A stretch of 9,441 nt of DNA. Origin: JBEAUL01 sp041161475. Its GTDB lineage: Bacteria; Pseudomonadota; Gammaproteobacteria; UBA6186; Azoamicaceae. Both the position numbers and the translations under genes were made by a program. The DNA lies in NCBI GenBank assembly GCA_041161475.1, contig JBEAUL010000072.1, positions 1 through 9,441 on the forward strand, given 5' to 3'. Below the pieces are notes generated by a model. The model saw only the letters and a list, made by a program, of their open reading frames with translations. It was not told the DNA's origin and made no database searches. Shown here in pieces: positions 6,958 to 9,441 of the stretch (positions within the stretch are counted from its first letter, which is position 1; every line of letters begins with the position of its first letter).

Positions 6958-8052
6958 ATGATGCGGTATTGCTTACCCGATACATATAATGTAGACACTG
7001 CTTACGCAGCACCAGATTTATTAAGCGCGTTAAAAGCGGATCGTATTGATCCGGTGGATTTACAATCGCTAAAAATTACAAAAATAGACCCCAAAAAAAA
7101 TGAGTTAGTTGAGATATTCGATATTTTAACAGAAAATCGGTTAATTAATGCGATATTACACCTAGATTTAAGTTACAATGCCTTAGTTGAAATACCGGAT
7201 GGATTATTCAAAGCCTGTGGACAGTTAGAAAAACTTGCTTTGCAAGGCAATTGTTTGACGCATATTTCTGATAATTTATTGGCTGATTTACCCAATCTAC
7301 GGTATTTAAACCTCAGTAATAACCATATTAAGCACCTGCCAAATACAGCTTTTCTTGAATTGAAAAACTTAATTTCACTCGATTTGAGTCGCAATCAAAT
7401 TGAAAAGATATCAGGTCCTGTATTCGAACCCTTATCGAGTCTGGTAACCCTAAATCTCGCACATAATCATATTCGTTGTCTATCACAAGATGTTTTTTAT
7501 CATCTGGTACAGCTACAATCATTGCAATTAAATAACAATGCGTTATCTAGTAAAAATGCTTTTGAGGAAAGCATTTTTTGGGATTTATATTCACTGCAAT
7601 GGTTGAATTTAAGTGAAAATCAGATAGAATCAATGCCGGAAAAGTTATTAAGAGGAATGCCTTATTTAAAAAGAATAGATTTAGAAAATAATGCGTTATC
7701 TTGCTTGCCTTATAATTTTTTTTATGGATTATGTTATTTAGAGCACATTACACTGACTGGAAATAAATTAGAAAGGCTTCATCCAGACCAGTTTTTTGGT
7801 CTACAAAAATTGATTTCCTTACATATGGGTACAAATAAGATTGAGCATATCCCTGCATCATTATTTTTACATCAAACATCGTTAAAGTTAATTAATTTCA
7901 GTAAAAATCGGCTCTCAACTTTTCCACTGACATCAGTTGAACATATTGCTTCTTTAAAAACAATTAATATCAGTGATAATCCAATGGATAAAAAAGAATC
8001 CGCTGAAATTGAGGCATGCGCCTCTAAATTACCCATGCGCATTTCAGTATGA
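6958..8052 (+). CDS. Leucine-rich repeat protein, 12 repeats, possible secreted effector
   Basis: From ATG 6958 the protein has 364 residues; ATG 6961 sits better behind GGAG (6951-6954) and is equally possible, while GTG 6946 is less likely. The N-terminal 62 residues are unrecognised, with no signal peptide or membrane segment. From about residue 63 run twelve LRR units of the pattern LxxLxLxxNxLxxLPxxxFxxL. Full units are 24 residues, except the first (cap, about 26), the sixth (27) and the incomplete last. This is the 'typical' LRR class, common in eukaryotic receptors and in bacterial effectors. A short Lys/Glu tail follows. No ligase, protease or kinase domain is attached, so the protein is probably a binding module. 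Export into a host cell is a reasonable inference from the class and setting, but no secretion signal was demonstrated. The gene is convergent with the next one, with five bases between the stops. Confidence 0.9.
   Translation: MMRYCLPDTYNVDTAYAAPDLLSALKADRIDPVDLQSLKITKIDPKKNELVEIFDILTENRLINAILHLDLSYNALVEIPDGLFKACGQLEKLALQGNCLTHISDNLLADLPNLRYLNLSNNHIKHLPNTAFLELKNLISLDLSRNQIEKISGPVFEPLSSLVTLNLAHNHIRCLSQDVFYHLVQLQSLQLNNNALSSKNAFEESIFWDLYSLQWLNLSENQIESMPEKLLRGMPYLKRIDLENNALSCLPYNFFYGLCYLEHITLTGNKLERLHPDQFFGLQKLISLHMGTNKIEHIPASLFLHQTSLKLINFSKNRLSTFPLTSVEHIASLKTINISDNPMDKKESAEIEACASKLPMRISV
7144..7995 (+). repeat. Twelve tandem leucine-rich repeats (protein level)
   Basis: Unit starts fall at 7144, 7222, 7294, 7366, 7438, 7510, 7591, 7663, 7735, 7807, 7879 and 7951. 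The step is 72 bases except for the first unit (78) and the sixth (81). The units are diverged at the DNA level, so this is an old array and not a recent slippage product. The asparagine of the LxxN ladder is present in every unit. Confidence 0.88.
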
Positions 8053-8057
8053 AAAAG

Positions 8058-9227
8058 TTAATTGTACATGAGTGCTAAAAATTGGGCATGAATCTGCGAT
8101 GGAAGAAACGTAGACAAAACACGCTGATACCCTGCTTGACCAAAAGCAGCCCTGACATCGGGATGGTGCACAAGATAGTTGATTGCTTCGAATAGAGACT
8201 GGCTATCTCGAGGTTTGACAAGTAAGCCATTTTCTTTATCGATAACCACTGAGCGACAGCCGGGTACATCGGTTGTAATAATGGGCCTACCGCAGGCGGC
8301 TGCTTCAAGCAAGCTTTTCGGCAGGCCTTCTCGATAAGAGGGTAAAATGGCAATATGACTGTCTGCATAGGCTTGTGCAACGGTATGACAAAATCCTTTC
8401 CACTCTACTAACCCTGCAGTATCCCATTCTTTGAGCTGTGCTTCGCTAATTGTTGCTGGATTTTGTAAATCGGGTGTACCGTATAAAATAATGTTAACAT
8501 TGAGATTACTGTCGTGGCATAATTTGGCTGCCTCTACTAATTCTCCTATCCCCTTATCCCATAGCATGCGAGAGATGCAGACAATATTAACAGGAGGCTC
8601 TTTTGGAAAGGGTTTTACTGGATAGTCAGATGGATTGATCCCACAACCTGGAATAATAACGACTTTTTTTGAACTTGTTTTTTTAGACAAACAGCCTGCT
8701 TGTATCAGTGTTGCTTGGTCATCGGTATTCTGTAAAACAAGGGTACTTGGTGTTAGCCACAGTAAAATGCGTACACAACGACTAAATAGATGACGAAACA
8801 CTGTTTGCTTTAAACGTTTAAAAAAAGAAGCAGACCCTTCGGTGGGTGGGGTAAATAAATGTCCAAGTCCCCCTAAGGCGTTAATAACGCGTCGCACACG
8901 CGTGAGCCATGCAATCGTTGTTCCAAATACCAGAGGCTTAATGGCGACATGAAATGCAATGTCCGGTTGATAGTGTCGATAAATACGAAATAATTCAAGG
9001 CAGGCACGCAAAGAACTGGTGGCAGATTGATGCCCTCTTTGAAAATGTTTCAGGGGAAAAACAGTTATGCCTGCTTTTTCAATGGTTTCTTGATGTTCGT
9101 GGCATCGTGTTGCAATAGCAACAATAAATCCCGCTTGTTGAAAAGACAATGCCAATTCAAAGCGATGAGACATAAAATAATGGTCTTCTGCAATTAAAAA
9201 AAGTATTTTTTTAGCTGGATTATTCAA
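8058..9227 (-). CDS. Glycosyltransferase family 4 (GT-B fold), surface polysaccharide type
   Basis: This cytoplasmic or membrane-associated enzyme likely adds one sugar to a lipid-linked glycan (O-antigen, capsule or similar). The N-terminal Rossmann half starts with KILFLIAED (7-15) and contains RFELALSFQQAGFIVAIAT and a GGLGHLFT segment (119-126). The C-terminal half has SRMLWDKGIGELVEAA (219-234) and the nucleotide-sugar EX7E motif, Glu300 and Glu308, in REGLPKSLLEAAACG, followed by GLLVKP. The 389-residue length is normal. The start is TTG at 9227. An in-frame stop lies six codons upstream, and the next ATG (residue 19) would cut the first beta strand. AAGAG-like purines precede the TTG at a suitable distance. 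Donor and acceptor sugars cannot be read from the sequence. The partial gene upstream on the same strand may belong to the same surface-glycan locus. Confidence 0.9.
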   Translation of the reverse strand: MNNPAKKILFLIAEDHYFMSHRFELALSFQQAGFIVAIATRCHEHQETIEKAGITVFPLKHFQRGHQSATSSLRACLELFRIYRHYQPDIAFHVAIKPLVFGTTIAWLTRVRRVINALGGLGHLFTPPTEGSASFFKRLKQTVFRHLFSRCVRILLWLTPSTLVLQNTDDQATLIQAGCLSKKTSSKKVVIIPGCGINPSDYPVKPFPKEPPVNIVCISRMLWDKGIGELVEAAKLCHDSNLNVNIILYGTPDLQNPATISEAQLKEWDTAGLVEWKGFCHTVAQAYADSHIAILPSYREGLPKSLLEAAACGRPIITTDVPGCRSVVIDKENGLLVKPRDSQSLFEAINYLVHHPDVRAAFGQAGYQRVLSTFLPSQIHAQFLALMYN

Positions 9228-9257
9228 TTGACACGCTCTTTTTTAGGTAAATACATG

Positions 9258-9286
9258 ATTGTAATGGTTGATTGACCTGAAATCAA
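9258..9286 (-). promoter_or_regulatory. Sigma-70-like promoter candidate for the glycosyltransferase
   Basis: On the minus strand TTGATT (9286-9281) and TACAAT (9263-9258) are exactly 17 bases apart. The -10 matches TATAAT at five of six positions and the -35 matches TTGACA at four of six. Transcription would start near 9251, about 24 bases before the TTG start codon. This is the best-formed promoter in the window. Confidence 0.5.
9268..9286. repeat. Small inverted repeat overlapping the glycosyltransferase promoter
   Basis: TTGATT (9268-9273) and AATCAA (9281-9286) form 6-bp arms around a 7-base spacer. One arm is the -35 box and the other lies in the promoter spacer, which is where a repressor operator could sit. 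At six bases per arm in AT-rich DNA, chance is a real alternative. Confidence 0.25.
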
Positions 9287-9314
9287 TAAACCCATTGTTT
9301 GTCTGTAAAATAGC

Positions 9315-9441
9315 TTATTGTTGGAATGGATAGAAGCTTGGTAGATGTAAAATCTGGGTTAAGGCATCTAATGCCGTCTCTGTTTCCACAAGCAGCTGCG
9401 GGTCAATCAAATCTTCTATAGAAAGTCGATCGCGATAATAC
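9315..9441 (-). CDS. Unrecognised protein, C-terminal 41-42 codons (gene runs off the right edge)
   Basis: On the minus strand, a frame is open from the window edge (first full codon at 9440-9438) to TAA at 9317-9315. The visible peptide starts YYRDRLSIEDLIDP and ends LPSFYPFQQ, with an amphipathic helix (ETETALDALTQIL) between. Its composition looks like a real folded C-terminus, and the stop lies 88 bases before the glycosyltransferase start on the same strand. That suggests the 3' end of the preceding gene, possibly in the same surface-glycan cluster. I do not recognise the family. Confidence 0.6.
   Translation of the reverse strand, partial: YYRDRLSIEDLIDPQLLVETETALDALTQILHLPSFYPFQQ

Noticed and set aside
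8075..8625. Extra frames on both strands inside the glycosyltransferase
   Set aside because: They are shadows of a gene with intact GT4 motifs; none has a start context or family features.

Overview
The window looks like a chromosomal segment of an AT-rich, probably host-associated gammaproteobacterium. My best guess is the Legionella/Coxiella side of the class. Three things point there: a leucine dehydrogenase + E1alpha/E1beta/E2 cluster, an ABC exporter pair that closely matches what I recall of E. coli YadG/YadH, and two eukaryote-like repeat proteins (ankyrin-like and leucine-rich repeat) of the sort seen as effectors in intracellular bacteria. The taxonomic call is inference, not proof.

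Layout. Bases 1-723 (+) hold the 3' part of a very AT-rich gene whose first visible residues resemble an ankyrin repeat. A 168-base gap (724-891) follows, with an inverted repeat and an extended -10 promoter candidate. From 892 to 6892 (+) runs a compact six-gene unit: leucine dehydrogenase, the E1alpha (pdhA-like), E1beta (pdhB-like) and E2 (pdhC-like) subunits of a 2-oxoacid dehydrogenase, then yadG (ATPase) and yadH (permease). Several neighbours overlap by 4-14 bases, which suggests co-transcription and translational coupling. A 65-base gap with a weak promoter and a hairpin that pairs with the ribosome binding site leads to a 12-repeat LRR protein (6958-8052, +). Convergent to it, only five bases away, is a family 4 glycosyltransferase (8058-9227, -). 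The right edge (9315-9441, -) holds the C-terminal 41 codons of another unrecognised gene.

How the genes fit together. Leucine dehydrogenase turns Leu/Val/Ile into branched 2-oxoacids. The next three genes encode a complex that decarboxylates a 2-oxoacid and passes the acyl group to CoA. Their linkage makes a branched-chain 2-oxoacid dehydrogenase (primer supply for branched fatty acids, or amino-acid catabolism) at least as likely as the usual pyruvate dehydrogenase label. No E3 (dihydrolipoamide dehydrogenase) gene is present, so E3 must come from elsewhere. The YadGH exporter is coupled to the end of this unit, but its substrate is unknown.

I found no RNA genes, insertion sequences, CRISPR arrays or phage genes. 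I do not see a convincing new multi-gene system. The strongest leads are the LRR protein, the substrate of the 2-oxoacid dehydrogenase, and the exporter coupled to it.
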